NCBI GenBank assembly: GCA_023953845.1
Contig: JAMLJC010000001.1
Location: 4,040,501-4,104,500 of the forward strand
Length of the DNA stretch: 64,000 nt
Direction: 5' to 3'
Source of the DNA: Rhizobiaceae bacterium
GTDB lineage: Bacteria > Pseudomonadota > Alphaproteobacteria > Rhizobiales > Rhizobiaceae
Shown: in pieces, positions 27,707-35,323 of the stretch
Position numbering within the stretch: the first letter of the stretch is position 1
How the letters are laid out: every line of letters begins with the position of its first letter
Notes under the pieces: generated by a model
Told to the model about the DNA's origin: nothing
Seen by the model: the letters and a program-made list of their open reading frames with translations, nothing else
Databases searched by the model: none
Translations under genes and position numbers: made by a program

Positions 27707-28291
27707 ATGCAAGATCGTATCAAGATACATTCCGTCGAAACCCTGTCCGACGACTGGGGTACGCTGAAGAAAACCACGTTCGACTACCGGGCGCGTAACG
27801 GCGCATGGGAGAAGCAGACGCGCGAGACCTACGATCGCGGCGACGGAGCGGTGATACTGCCCTATGACGAGGCGCGCCGGACGGTGCTGCTGGTGCGGCA
27901 GTTCCGTTTCCCTGCCTATGTCGTCGGCCATCACGAGCCCTTGCTGGAAGCTTGTGCGGGTCTGCTCGACGAGGACGATCCCGAGACGGCGATACGACGG
28001 GAGGTCGAGGAGGAACTCGGCTATCGTCTGCGCGAGGTCACGCATCTCTATTCGCCGTTCATGAGCCCGGGGAGCCTCACCGAACGGCTGTCCTTCTTTA
28101 CGGCGACCTATAGTCCCGGAGATCGCGTTTCCGACGGGGGCGGGCATGTGGACGAGGGTGAGGACATCGAGGTCGTCGAAATGGGGCTTGACGATGCGCT
28201 GGCCGCGATTTTCGACGGGCGCATCGCCGATGCCAAAACGATCGTGCTTCTTCAGCATCTGAAACTGCGACTCGAGGGATTTCTGCCATAG
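27707..28291 (+). CDS. NUDIX hydrolase, NudK/ADP-ribose pyrophosphatase-like
   Basis: 194 aa. The Nudix box reads AGLLDEDDPETAIRREVEEE followed by LGY, with the same one-residue offset as GDP-mannose pyrophosphatase NudK. A preceding VLLVRQFRFPAY segment and a following ERLSFFTATY are typical of sugar-nucleotide pyrophosphatases. Cytoplasmic; probably cleaves GDP-mannose or ADP-ribose. The 148-bp gap before it shows no recognisable element. Confidence 0.85.
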   Translation: MQDRIKIHSVETLSDDWGTLKKTTFDYRARNGAWEKQTRETYDRGDGAVILPYDEARRTVLLVRQFRFPAYVVGHHEPLLEACAGLLDEDDPETAIRREVEEELGYRLREVTHLYSPFMSPGSLTERLSFFTATYSPGDRVSDGGGHVDEGEDIEVVEMGLDDALAAIFDGRIADAKTIVLLQHLKLRLEGFLP

Positions 28292-28416
28292 ACCGGCTTC
28301 GTTGCGGACATCAGCCTTTCCAGAGTCTTTGGGCCGGACCGAGAATGCGAGCCTCCGCCAAAGGAGCCCGTTAACGTCTTGATGCCACTATCCGCGGGCT
28401 TGGCGGGTTCACCACA

Positions 28417-28563
28417 ATGACGAAGAATCTCGGTACGGACTATGATCCGCATGAGGAGCGCCGAAAGCCCACGCGCGTGCTCGCCTGGGCGTTCGACCTT
28501 CTGTTTCCACTGGTTCTCGTGCTGGCGGCGGTAGCTTTCGGCCGTTACGGCTGGCCGTTCTGA
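28417..28563 (+). CDS. Small single-pass membrane protein, 48 aa
   Basis: Starts MTKNLGTDYDPHEERRKP, then one hydrophobic helix (about 26-42, LLFPLVLVLAAVAFG), then a short GRYGWPF tail. Codon use matches the flanking genes and the reading frame is clean from ATG to TGA. Unknown function. It is on the chromosomal side of the tRNA-Leu/element junction. Confidence 0.6.
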   Translation: MTKNLGTDYDPHEERRKPTRVLAWAFDLLFPLVLVLAAVAFGRYGWPF

Positions 28564-28599
28564 GGTCGGGGAAAGGCGTTCGGGTCATTTTTCCAAGAC

Positions 28600-28684
28600 T
28601 GGTGCGGACGACGGGGGTCGAACCCGTACGGATCGCTCCGAGGGATTTTAAGTCCCTTGCGTCTACCAGTTTCGCCACGTCCGC
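28600..28684 (-). tRNA. tRNA-Leu(UAA)
   Basis: 85 nt including encoded CCA (28600-28602 on the + strand as TGG). Acceptor stem GCGGACG/CGTCCGC, long variable arm of a class II tRNA, anticodon TAA in loop CTTAAAA. Its 5' half (28645-28684) lies inside the 41-bp direct repeat that bounds the mobile element, so the functional gene is a hybrid of chromosomal 3' half and an att copy of the 5' half, and everything upstream of it is element DNA. Confidence 0.96.
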
Positions 28685-28685
28685 G
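28645..28685. repeat. attL: 41-bp direct repeat within tRNA-Leu
   Basis: Identical over 41 bp to 41380-41420. It covers the tRNA 5' end to the anticodon loop plus one flanking base. Sequence diverges immediately outside both copies, as expected for a site-specific recombination product. Confidence 0.95.
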
Positions 28686-28737
28686 CGTTGGAGTTACAAG
28701 CACTTAGAGGGCGTTTCGTCCAGCCCTCACGGCCATT

Positions 28738-28756
28738 TTGGCACCGGATTGGCACC
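28738..28756. promoter_or_regulatory. Tandem TTGGCACC boxes inside attL, putative integrase arm sites
   Basis: TTGGCACC at 28738-28745 and 28749-28756, 11-bp period. The same tandem pair in the same orientation occurs at 41243-41262 inside attR. Paired short direct repeats flanking both att cores are what arm-type sites of tyrosine integrases look like. Confidence 0.55.
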
Positions 28757-28767
28757 TGGAACGCTGA

Positions 28768-29919
28768 TCAGCGTTCCGCGCCTGTTCTCATTGCCGCTTC
28801 GATGGCATCGGCCGCCCCGCCGTCCGCCTGCTTAAACAAGTGCGCATATATCGTGAGCGTGACGACTGGTGAGGCGTGGCCGAGGCGCTTGCTGATCTTC
28901 ACCACATCCATGCCGCTGGAAATCAGGGCCGAGGCGTGCGTGTGCCGCAAGTCGTGAAAGCGGACGTGCGGCAATTTCTTCGCCTTGATGAAGTCGCGCC
29001 ACGCACCGGATACGCGCGATGGGGCGATCGGCTGGGCTTCGTGATCGCAGAAGACCAGCGCATCCGTGCTAGGTTTCCCCAAGCCGAGAGCGAGGCGCTG
29101 CTCCAACTGCTGCTTCCTATGTGCCTGCAAGGCTGCGGTGGCACTCGCCGGTAGCGAGATCGTGCGTATGCCGGCCTTGGTCTTTGGTTTTTTGAACCGC
29201 AGGCCGTAGGCTTTCGTTTCCTCTAGGCTGCGCTCGACCCGAACTATTCCGGCGTCGAAGTCCATATTGCGCCATGCAAGCCCCATTAGCTCTCCCTGGC
29301 GCATGCCGGTGCCGACAGCGAGCACGGCTATGGGCAGGAGCCAGTGACCGGCCAGTGCGGCAAGCACCGGCGCGATCTCCCCTTCCTGTAGGATAATGAT
29401 GTCCTTCGTCGTGCCCTTCGGAAGTTTGCGGCCCGAGGCGACGTTGCGGCCGATCTTCTCGACCTCCAGTGCATCGGCTAGCGCCAAATGCAGAACACGG
29501 TGCGCCTGCTTGACCGTCGCTGCCGCAAGCGGCCTGCCATTCTTTCCACCGGACGCACGCAACCTCTTATGCCATGTGCTAATCTGCGCCGGCCGGAGCT
29601 GCTGCATCTGGACAGCGCCGAGATGAGGCACGATTTGCTGTTCGATCAAGCGCGCGAAGCGTTCGCGTGTCGTTTCGGCGATATCGAGATTGCCGGCCAG
29701 CCATGCGCGGACGTGCTCGGCAACGGTCTCACTAGACCGCGCAACATAGGTGCCGCCATCAAGTTGCGAAAGGCGCTTGGTGAGTTCGCGGTTAGCGTCT
29801 GCCTTTGTACCCTTCACTGTCACATATTCAGTGCGGCGCTCGCCTGTCGCCATATCGGTGCCGAGGTCGAACTTGATGCGCCAGGAATGCTTGCCGCGCC
29901 GCGTGATGTTTCCTCTCAC
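28768..29919 (-). CDS. int: Tyrosine recombinase/integrase
   Basis: 383 aa. N-terminal arm-binding AP2-like segment (HSWRIKFDLGTDMATGERRT), SAM-like core-binding domain (about 65-150) and catalytic domain with R in GTGMRQGEL, HxxR in FHDLRHTHAS, H in LGHASP and the nucleophile Y in TIYAHLF. Full length for the phage-integrase family. Its stop is 83 bp from the tRNA 5' end, so its transcript runs toward tRNA-Leu. Upstream lies an RHH gene 16 bp away in the same orientation. Confidence 0.95.
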   Translation of the reverse strand: MRGNITRRGKHSWRIKFDLGTDMATGERRTEYVTVKGTKADANRELTKRLSQLDGGTYVARSSETVAEHVRAWLAGNLDIAETTRERFARLIEQQIVPHLGAVQMQQLRPAQISTWHKRLRASGGKNGRPLAAATVKQAHRVLHLALADALEVEKIGRNVASGRKLPKGTTKDIIILQEGEIAPVLAALAGHWLLPIAVLAVGTGMRQGELMGLAWRNMDFDAGIVRVERSLEETKAYGLRFKKPKTKAGIRTISLPASATAALQAHRKQQLEQRLALGLGKPSTDALVFCDHEAQPIAPSRVSGAWRDFIKAKKLPHVRFHDLRHTHASALISSGMDVVKISKRLGHASPVVTLTIYAHLFKQADGGAADAIEAAMRTGAER

Positions 29920-29935
29920 CGTGACTTCCCCCGGT

Positions 29936-30415
29936 TCATCGCGACTGCTTGTCGAAGTGCGCTTTGGCGTCGAGCGCCGTCTTGATTTCGTTTGAGATCA
30001 TGACAGCTTCGTCGAACTGACGCCGCCCGTCTTTGATCGCGGTTCTCTCCGCATTGACGGTGTGCAAAGCGTGAACGAGGTCCGCCTTTGCCACGACCAC
30101 GTCACGAAGCATCGCAAGAGCAGCACCGACAGACTCCGCGACCTTCCTATTGTCGGGGGCGGCATCGACAATAGCGCCCCCCATGAAGTGTTCGGCCAGG
30201 AGCTTCATGCCCTCGGAAAGCTGTTTCGCATGGCTCGCCAAGTCGTCGGCGGATCGATCAAATTTCAGCGCAATTTGCACCAAGCGACGTACAGCTTCCG
30301 ACCGAGATGGAACCCGGTTCGCATACCGCCAGTCGTCGATTGCCTCAATCTCGTCAGCAGTGATCTTGAGATGCAAGCGCTCTGTCTCGCTCTCGCCAAG
30401 TTTAGGACGGGCCAT
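29936..30415 (-). CDS. RHH-type DNA-binding protein upstream of int
   Basis: 159 aa. N-terminal ribbon-helix-helix-like segment (LHLKITADEIEAIDDWRYANRV, SRSEAVRRLVQIAL, about 13-55) followed by an alpha-helical region that may be coiled coil. It resembles repressors or relaxosome accessory factors, but no relaxase is present. Operonic with int and divergent from the Xis-like gene, so a role as int repressor or directionality factor is likely. Family name not assigned. Confidence 0.7.
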   Translation of the reverse strand: MARPKLGESETERLHLKITADEIEAIDDWRYANRVPSRSEAVRRLVQIALKFDRSADDLASHAKQLSEGMKLLAEHFMGGAIVDAAPDNRKVAESVGAALAMLRDVVVAKADLVHALHTVNAERTAIKDGRRQFDEAVMISNEIKTALDAKAHFDKQSR

Positions 30416-30518
30416 TCTTCATACTCCACAGAAAGGTGTGTAACGTTCGCACAAAACGGTTGCAAGTGAATTCACGCGGCACAATGATACGCACATAACG
30501 TACGAAACAGGACGCGCA
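30416..30518. promoter_or_regulatory. Divergent control region between RHH/int and xis-like genes
   Basis: Contains two related boxes, TAACGTTCG (30441-30449) and TAACGTACG (30496-30504), 55 bp apart, each with a palindromic core (AACGTT, CGTACG). Candidate operators for the RHH protein. Confidence 0.4.
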
Positions 30519-30725
30519 ATGACTATCGAAGAAGCACTCTCGCAGGCCACCCTTTCAGTACCGGAGGCTGGTGCCATTTTTTTCAGGCTGAGCCGGAACG
30601 GCTCTTACGAGGCGGCGAAACGCGGCGAACTCCCTACCGTGCGGATCGGCCGCAAGATCGTCGTACCGGTGGCGCTGCTCGCCGAAAAGCTTGGACTTCG
30701 TGCCAACTTTGCGAGGGCGGCATGA
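30519..30725 (+). CDS. Xis-like small helix-turn-helix protein
   Basis: 68 aa. TLSVPEAGAIFFRLSRNGSYEAAKRGELPTVRIGRKIVVP matches the winged-helix excisionase/HTH_17 pattern in which a basic wing (RIGRK) follows the recognition helix. Probably controls the direction of integrase action. AGGA lies upstream of the ATG. Confidence 0.75.
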   Translation: MTIEEALSQATLSVPEAGAIFFRLSRNGSYEAAKRGELPTVRIGRKIVVPVALLAEKLGLRANFARAA

Positions 30726-30753
30726 TCGGGCGCGAACCCGGAGCCGCCGCCTG

Positions 30754-31428
30754 ATGGGGCGCTCCAATCATATCGACGGCAACTTCGTCATGATCGGCAC
30801 CCGCGATCTGCGCTGCGACGCGTTTCGCACGATGAGCCCGCGCGCTGTGAAGGCGTACCTATATATTCTGGCGAAATATTGGGAGAGCAGAGGCACCAAT
30901 CCCGTTCCGATCTCTTGCCGAGACCTGGGGCGCGAGATTGGCTGCGGACGCTCCGCAGCAAGCGAAGTGCTAATCGAATTGGTCCATCGTGGGTTTCTGG
31001 CAATCGAGCGTCCCGGGTCAAAGATTGAGAAGGGCTTTTCGAAGGATGATGGCGCTTCGGGCGGACGCGTCGCATATTATCGAATGACTGCCCAAAAAAC
31101 GACGAACGGTCAGCAGGCAACGAACGACTTTCGAAAGTGGCGTCTGCCAAAGGTAACGTCCTCGCAGGCGGACACTACGTCCGATCGGCCGGACACTACG
31201 TCCGCCATACCGGACGTTGGCGGAGGCGCTGATCAGCACGAGACAGAGAAAATTTCGCTTGACGGTCAGGTAGTTGGCGGCATCGCGCCGAAAGCGCCGA
31301 TCGCCGACGACAACCCACGTTATATTCATCCTGATAAGTTATCTACTACGTCAGAGACACAGCGTTCCCGAGAGTGCGCGCTGCCGACACGCCTTCGCCC
31401 TCCCACATTCGAAAAGAGGACCGCATGA
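30754..31428 (+). CDS. Winged-helix protein, possible replication initiator or regulator
   Basis: 224 aa from ATG 30754 (GGAG 7 bases upstream). The N-terminal half has a helix-turn-helix (ISCRDLGREIGCGRSAASEV, LVHRGFLAIERPG) preceded by TMSPRAVKAYLYILAKYW, a layout seen in phage/plasmid replication-associated proteins. The C-terminal half is polar, Thr/Ser-rich, with a tandem DTTS repeat, and looks unstructured. Its stop overlaps the next ATG. Function inferred only. Confidence 0.6.
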   Translation: MGRSNHIDGNFVMIGTRDLRCDAFRTMSPRAVKAYLYILAKYWESRGTNPVPISCRDLGREIGCGRSAASEVLIELVHRGFLAIERPGSKIEKGFSKDDGASGGRVAYYRMTAQKTTNGQQATNDFRKWRLPKVTSSQADTTSDRPDTTSAIPDVGGGADQHETEKISLDGQVVGGIAPKAPIADDNPRYIHPDKLSTTSETQRSRECALPTRLRPPTFEKRTA

Positions 31429-31691
31429 CCACTCCATGCACCATCATTCCATTTCCGGCTGCCCGTCAGGTCGGCAAAGTCCGCGCGGTCGCCGACGGCC
31501 TTGCTAAGCGCTCCGGCGAGCGCAAAGGCGGCGAGGGATATTGGCGCCAAGTCATAGACAGCATGGCTCGCCGGATGCGGAAGGTCGGTCTTGCCGACGA
31601 CGTGATCGATCGCGAGTTGCGAGCGTTTCACGATGCCGTCGCGACTGAACTCACACGCCTCCACGCTGTGGAGCAGAGGCAAACACGCTGA
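31425..31691 (+). CDS. DUF6074-like small protein
   Basis: 88 aa beginning MTTPCTIIPFPAARQVGKVR, which I recognise from DUF6074 proteins common on rhizobial mobile elements. Start at 31425 overlaps the preceding stop (ATGA). Mostly helical, function unknown. Confidence 0.68.
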   Translation: MTTPCTIIPFPAARQVGKVRAVADGLAKRSGERKGGEGYWRQVIDSMARRMRKVGLADDVIDRELRAFHDAVATELTRLHAVEQRQTR

Positions 31692-32000
31692 GTGCTATGC
31701 AGTGGCAAGCCGGGTGGGGGGATTTGCGGTAGGAAATCGCAAAAGGCGATGCCTTGCATAGTCTTTGTCGCGCTTCTGCGGCCATGTTTGAATTTTCCGG
31801 AGTTTTAATTACCGGCAACCATTTTTTATTGGCAAAAATTGAGATGATCGTACCGCGCTCAAGCGCTTGCGCACCAAGGCCTTCGTTCGAATAAGTGCCA
31901 GGAATTAGTTGGGGGTTTCAATAGCGTCCTGCGCGCCCGCGCGTGCGCGCGAGGAATGAGCCCCGTTCTGAGGCATCAAGAGGGCTTTGGTGGCCTGTCC
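31692..32000. other. 309-bp gap without a supported gene
   Basis: Downstream of the DUF6074 gene and of the convergent resolvase gene. Holds an AT-rich patch (about 31785-31850, with ATTTTTTATTGGCAAAAATT) and an alternating GC tract (about 31928-31951, repeated GCGCG) that could adopt unusual structure. No RNA gene or clear terminator seen. Confidence 0.4.
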
Positions 32001-32660
32001 TCAAGGCCGGCTCAACACCTTCTGAACTGCGACGTGCGAAAGGGAAAACCCATCATCGGCCATGATCGCTGCGATCGTGCGTAGCGACACGTTCTGGCTC
32101 CGCAGGTAGCGCATCTTTTCGATCGCCGCTTTTTCCGCTGGAACCTCGACAAGGGCGCCACTGTCGGTGTCGAGGGCGAAACCAAAGGGGCGGTTCCCGC
32201 CGAGGTAACGGCCGCGCCCTCGCTGATCCGCCTTGACCTGTGCGATGCGCTCGCGAATGCGGTCGCGCTCCGCTTCAGCGAAGGCCGCCGCAATCGTGAG
32301 GAAAAGCTTCGACAGCCCGTTTCCCGCAATGTCGCCACCAAGGTCGATTAGGTGGAGCCGCACGCCCTTCGCTTTCAATTCCTCGACCGTTTTCAACGCG
32401 TCGAGGGCGGAACGGAATAGGCGATCAAGCTTCGAGGCGATCACGATATCGCCGGAGGCGAGCTTATGGAAAAGAGCGGCTCCAGCAGGTCGCTCCGAAA
32501 CCGGGACCGAACCGGAGACGCCTTCCTCAACAGTGATTTCGGCAAGGCTCAATCCATGCATCAAAGCGTAGCCTTCGATCTGGCGCTTCTGGACATCAAG
32601 GCTCTCGCCTTCGCTGACCTGTCTCGCCGTCGACACTCGCACATATCCGTACACCGGCAT
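32001..32660 (-). CDS. Serine recombinase (resolvase/invertase family)
   Basis: 219 aa. Catalytic domain about 1-140: YGYVRVSTARQ (nucleophile S10), IASKLDRLFRS (the conserved D-R-L-x-R), and the E-helix AEAERDRIRERIAQVKADQR. C-terminal helix-turn-helix (about 185-215, VSLRTIAAIMADDGFSLSHV). Small-serine-recombinase length. A strong GGAGGGG precedes the ATG. Tandem and inverted TGTAAACG boxes lie immediately upstream and may be its crossover or operator site. Confidence 0.93.
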   Translation of the reverse strand: MPVYGYVRVSTARQVSEGESLDVQKRQIEGYALMHGLSLAEITVEEGVSGSVPVSERPAGAALFHKLASGDIVIASKLDRLFRSALDALKTVEELKAKGVRLHLIDLGGDIAGNGLSKLFLTIAAAFAEAERDRIRERIAQVKADQRGRGRYLGGNRPFGFALDTDSGALVEVPAEKAAIEKMRYLRSQNVSLRTIAAIMADDGFSLSHVAVQKVLSRP

Positions 32661-32670
32661 TCGCCCCTCC

Positions 32671-32743
32671 TGTAAACGTGTAAACGCGCGCGTGGCATAG
32701 CATGTGACGATTCGGCATGTAAAGGTGCTAAAGCGCGTTTACA
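32671..32743. repeat. TGTAAACG repeat cluster upstream of the resolvase
   Basis: Two tandem TGTAAACG copies (32671-32678, 32679-32686), an imperfect copy TGTAAAGG (32718-32725) and an inverted CGTTTACA (32736-32743). The second copy extends to an 11-bp perfect inverted repeat (32679-32689 with 32733-32743). Layout resembles a resolvase res site or an operator. Confidence 0.55.
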
Positions 32744-32902
32744 GAAACGGGTTGATATCTCGCCAAATTTGTCTTTCGGCCGACGCGTGCAGTTGTCGAA
32801 ACCTCGCGATCGCGGTAGCGTTCAAGTCTGCCACAGGAAAACGAATTGGAAACTTCAGCCGGGCCGAGAGACCGGGCCGGGCGCAACCTTGTGGTTATCT
32901 CT

Positions 32903-33514
32903 ATGGCGAGACCTTCAAAAGGCGCGAGATTGGTGTGGCGAGACACCAGCTACAAAAGGGATGGCTCACTGCGCAACGGTGCCGGATGGTTCATCCGAGA
33001 CCGGTCACTTTTCAGGAGTACGGGGTGCGGCGCTGGCGAGCGCGAGGCGGCGGAAAGAAAACTCGCAGGATACGTCGCCGGACGGAAGCGAGATGCAAGA
33101 GCGGAGGAACCGGGGCGTGCGGCGTCGAGGCCAGCTCTCTTGGCCGATTATCCTATTGATGCGCCTCTGCGTCTTGATCTGGCCGCCCGGATTGCGTTTC
33201 CAGACGGGTCGATTGGCCCGAAAGGCCTCCGCAAAGAACGCTACGCCGGCCGACTTGTCACGTTCATTGTCGCCCGGAAGGAATACACGACGCTTGCCGC
33301 GATCGAGAGGATGAAGGAACTATGCCGCGTCCAGCCGAAGCCGTCGGCCGCCAAGGGCTTGGCGACGGCTCGCGGAAACATCAGGCCAGACGGTCTTTCC
33401 CATGAAGAATACGGTAAAACCGCCCAGGAAGCGCTTATGAGGAAACTGTCAAAGCGGATTGGGAATTCGTCGCTCGGATCGAGCAAAGGCAATAGGAGCG
33501 CCCCGAAGACCTAA
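32903..33514 (+). CDS. Chimeric protein: integrase N-terminal segment plus Xis-like segment
   Basis: 203 aa from ATG 32903. Residues 1-60 (MARPSKGARLVWRD, WFIRDRSLFRSTGCG, EREAAERKLAGYVAGRK) look like the arm-binding N-terminus of a rhizobial integrase unlike the one at 28768. Residues about 85-140 (AARIAFPDGSIGPKGLRKER, YTTLAAIERMKELCR) resemble an excisionase-type HTH. No catalytic recombinase domain follows. It may be a deletion fusion or a true accessory factor. An earlier in-frame ATG exists at 32846; no clear ribosome-binding site decides. Confidence 0.5.
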   Translation: MARPSKGARLVWRDTSYKRDGSLRNGAGWFIRDRSLFRSTGCGAGEREAAERKLAGYVAGRKRDARAEEPGRAASRPALLADYPIDAPLRLDLAARIAFPDGSIGPKGLRKERYAGRLVTFIVARKEYTTLAAIERMKELCRVQPKPSAAKGLATARGNIRPDGLSHEEYGKTAQEALMRKLSKRIGNSSLGSSKGNRSAPKT

Positions 33515-33534
33515 TGCCGGCCCTCGGGGCGCTC
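33496..33534. terminator. Hairpin between converging genes
   Basis: Perfect 11-bp stem (33496-33506 with 33524-33534) with a 17-nt loop, spanning the end of the chimeric gene and the end of the minus-strand hypothetical. No T run, so its role as terminator is tentative. Confidence 0.4.
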
Positions 33535-33536
33535 AA

Positions 33537-33926
33537 TCAATGTCGCGGTTTGACTAGGCGTTCATTATCCGCTTCGATTGAGGTACGAAGCATTTCCGCA
33601 GCGTCTTCGTCGAGGGCAGTGATTTCCAGATGATGTAGCGCGGCTTGCTTCATGCGGAGTTCGGCGAGTGTGCCAGCGGGCGCGTAGGCCAACATGCGAG
33701 CAAGGGCGATATGCCCGTTGGTCGCCGCATCAAGCAGGCGACCGGGTTCGGCGTCGGTATTCAATTCGTCGCGGTCAGCGGCACTCCAGACCCGCGTTGC
33801 CATCACGAAAGCCGCGTACAGCGCCGGGACGCTCATCCCCGCAGCCTTGGCGATCTCATCTTCGATAACGCGGTATGCGATCGCGCCCATGTTCTTGATA
33901 TTCGGCAGCATTGTGACGGCGGGCAT
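33537..33926 (-). CDS. Hypothetical protein, mostly helical
   Basis: 129 aa from the ATG at 33926 (MPAVTMLPNIKNMGAIAY), which has GGAG upstream; an in-frame start at 34016 is less likely. Alanine-rich and helical (AAGMSVPALYAAFVMATRVW, ARMLAYAPAGTLAELRMKQAAL). I do not recognise the family. Lies downstream of the 88-aa hypothetical on the same strand. Confidence 0.5.
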   Translation of the reverse strand: MPAVTMLPNIKNMGAIAYRVIEDEIAKAAGMSVPALYAAFVMATRVWSAADRDELNTDAEPGRLLDAATNGHIALARMLAYAPAGTLAELRMKQAALHHLEITALDEDAAEMLRTSIEADNERLVKPRH

Positions 33927-34012
33927 GTCAGTCTCCTTGGCTGGAAGCGATTTGACGGGAGTGGTGCGGTGGGAAAGGATGAACGGAGTCGGTGAACGTC
34001 TCACTGAAACTG

Positions 34013-34279
34013 TCATAGGATCGCCTCAAGCTGCGCACGAAGTTGGCGCTCGATCCGCTCTATGCTCACGGCGAAAGGCTTGTATTTCAGCATCTCAATT
34101 TCGAGCCGGATGGTTGCCGCGCGCGCTTCGCGCTCTTCCGATGGGATCATCGCCTTGCGTGCGGTCGCATTAGCGCGGCGCCATGCCTCTCGCATGGCCC
34201 ATTGGAAGCCGCGCCGATCGAAGCGGACGCGGCAGAACATTTCATAGGTCTCCCGGTACAGCGTCCAAGCTGTGCGCAA
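34013..34279 (-). CDS. Hypothetical basic protein, 88 aa
   Basis: Arg-rich helical protein (FDRRGFQWAMREAWRRANAT, VSIERIERQLRAQLEAIL). The only in-frame upstream start is TTG at 34279; a GGAGG-led ATG about 60 bp further upstream is in another frame and closes after 29 codons, so either the true start is the internal ATG (YEMF) or a frameshift has occurred. Not recognised. Confidence 0.4.
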   Translation of the reverse strand: MRTAWTLYRETYEMFCRVRFDRRGFQWAMREAWRRANATARKAMIPSEEREARAATIRLEIEMLKYKPFAVSIERIERQLRAQLEAIL

Positions 34280-34404
34280 GATCGCGCCGGTCGAATTTCG
34301 GGGTAAGTGTGGTATGGGTTGCGTCAGCCATTCGATGATCCTCCTAAGATCGTCGTTTCGGTCAGGACCGGGTGGAAGTTGGCGCTTCCGTCCGGTCCGA
34401 AACT

Positions 34405-34450
34405 GTGTTAACAGAGTTATATGCGCCAGTCAATAACCGTGTTAACAGAG
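34405..34450. promoter_or_regulatory. Twin GTGTTAACAGAG boxes, candidate RHH operator
   Basis: Identical 12-mers at 34405-34416 and 34439-34450, 34 bp apart (about three helical turns), each centred on the palindrome GTTAAC. They flank the start codon of the RHH-like gene, a typical autoregulatory layout. Confidence 0.45.
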
Positions 34451-34930
34451 AAACGCAAGAAAAGAGGCCCGGCGCCGACCGGGAAGGGAACGCTTGTTGG
34501 CGTCCGCCTTCAGCCTGATCTTCTCGACGCCGTAGACGCGTATGCGATCAGCGACGATTTGGAAAAGGACGGGGAGCCGCAACGACCAGAGGCCATTCGC
34601 CGGCTGATCATCCAGGCGCTAGCCCTTCGGAAATCCGGACGCAAATTCGTCATCCGCGATGCCGATACCATGCGCCGCCTACATCGCGACGAAGAGGCAA
34701 TCCGCGAGGGCGAGTTCTGGCGCAGCAAGCCGGAGGACATAGAGGCGGCCGTCAAGCGGCTTTGGCGCACAGGGGCGTTTGATACCGGCGGCGCAGACTG
34801 GCCCGCTGATGCACCTGATGCGGAGATCAAGGCGCGGCTCGCCGAAGAACTTGATCAGTGCATCCGGTTTGACCTTATGTGGTCCGCCGATCCCGGTCTT
34901 GCCCGGCAGATTGATTGGCGGCGATCGTAG
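34421..34930 (+). CDS. RHH-like hypothetical DNA-binding protein
   Basis: 169 aa. After a basic leader (EKRKKRGPAPTGKGT) comes a ribbon-helix-helix-like stretch (VGVRLQPDLLDAVDAYAISD, then RPEAIRRLIIQALAL, about 27-70). The C-terminal half is acidic and helical. The start codon lies between two copies of GTGTTAACAGAG, suggesting autorepression. Family unnamed. Confidence 0.6.
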   Translation: MRQSITVLTEKRKKRGPAPTGKGTLVGVRLQPDLLDAVDAYAISDDLEKDGEPQRPEAIRRLIIQALALRKSGRKFVIRDADTMRRLHRDEEAIREGEFWRSKPEDIEAAVKRLWRTGAFDTGGADWPADAPDAEIKARLAEELDQCIRFDLMWSADPGLARQIDWRRS

Positions 34931-34970
34931 CGCTTCAGACAAACACGATCGCCCAACCTCGTGACATTTC

Positions 34971-35019
34971 GTTCCCAAATTGGGATTTCAGCTTGTTCCC
35001 GATATGGGAACTTGCTATA
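34971..35019 (+). promoter_or_regulatory. higBA promoter with two palindromic operators
   Basis: Two related palindromes: GTTCCCAAATTGGGAT (34971-34986) and GTTCCCGATATGGGAAC (34995-35011), centres 24 bp apart, followed by a -10-like CTATAT (35014-35019) a few bases before the toxin start. HigA-type antitoxins repress through such paired palindromes. Confidence 0.6.
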
Positions 35020-35026
35020 TGAAGCC

Positions 35027-35323
35027 ATGCAGATCATCGCCAGAAAAGCGCTGAAGGACTTTTGGGCCGTCCACAATCAGGCTCAAGCTCCTTTGACCGC
35101 GTGGTATCTGGCGGTGAGCAAGGCGGACTGGCGTGGGCCTGCCGACATCAAGACGATGTTTGGCTCGACGGTGGACTTCGTCGGCGACAATCGCGTCATT
35201 TTTGACATTGGCGGCAACAAGTATCGCCTGATCGCCCATGTCGCCTACAAATTTCACCGCGTCCTGATCAAGTTTGTCGGGACACACAAGGAATACAACA
35301 AGATCGACCCGGAGAAGGTGTGA
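35027..35323 (+). CDS. higB: HigB family toxin (mRNA interferase)
   Basis: 98 aa RelE-fold protein with the HigB signature FDIGGNKYRLIAHVAYKFHR and the C-terminal KFVGTHKEYNKID. It is expected to cleave mRNA at the ribosome. ATG 35027 gives normal HigB length; an in-frame TTG at 34961 would run through the operator. Stop and next start overlap (TGATG). Confidence 0.9.
   Translation: MQIIARKALKDFWAVHNQAQAPLTAWYLAVSKADWRGPADIKTMFGSTVDFVGDNRVIFDIGGNKYRLIAHVAYKFHRVLIKFVGTHKEYNKIDPEKV

Noticed and set aside
28409..28678. Frame beginning MAKLVDARDLKSLG over tRNA-Leu, with a similar frame at 41198-41413
   Set aside because: This peptide is the translation of the tRNA-Leu strand, a well-known spurious protein; the second copy comes from the attR repeat.
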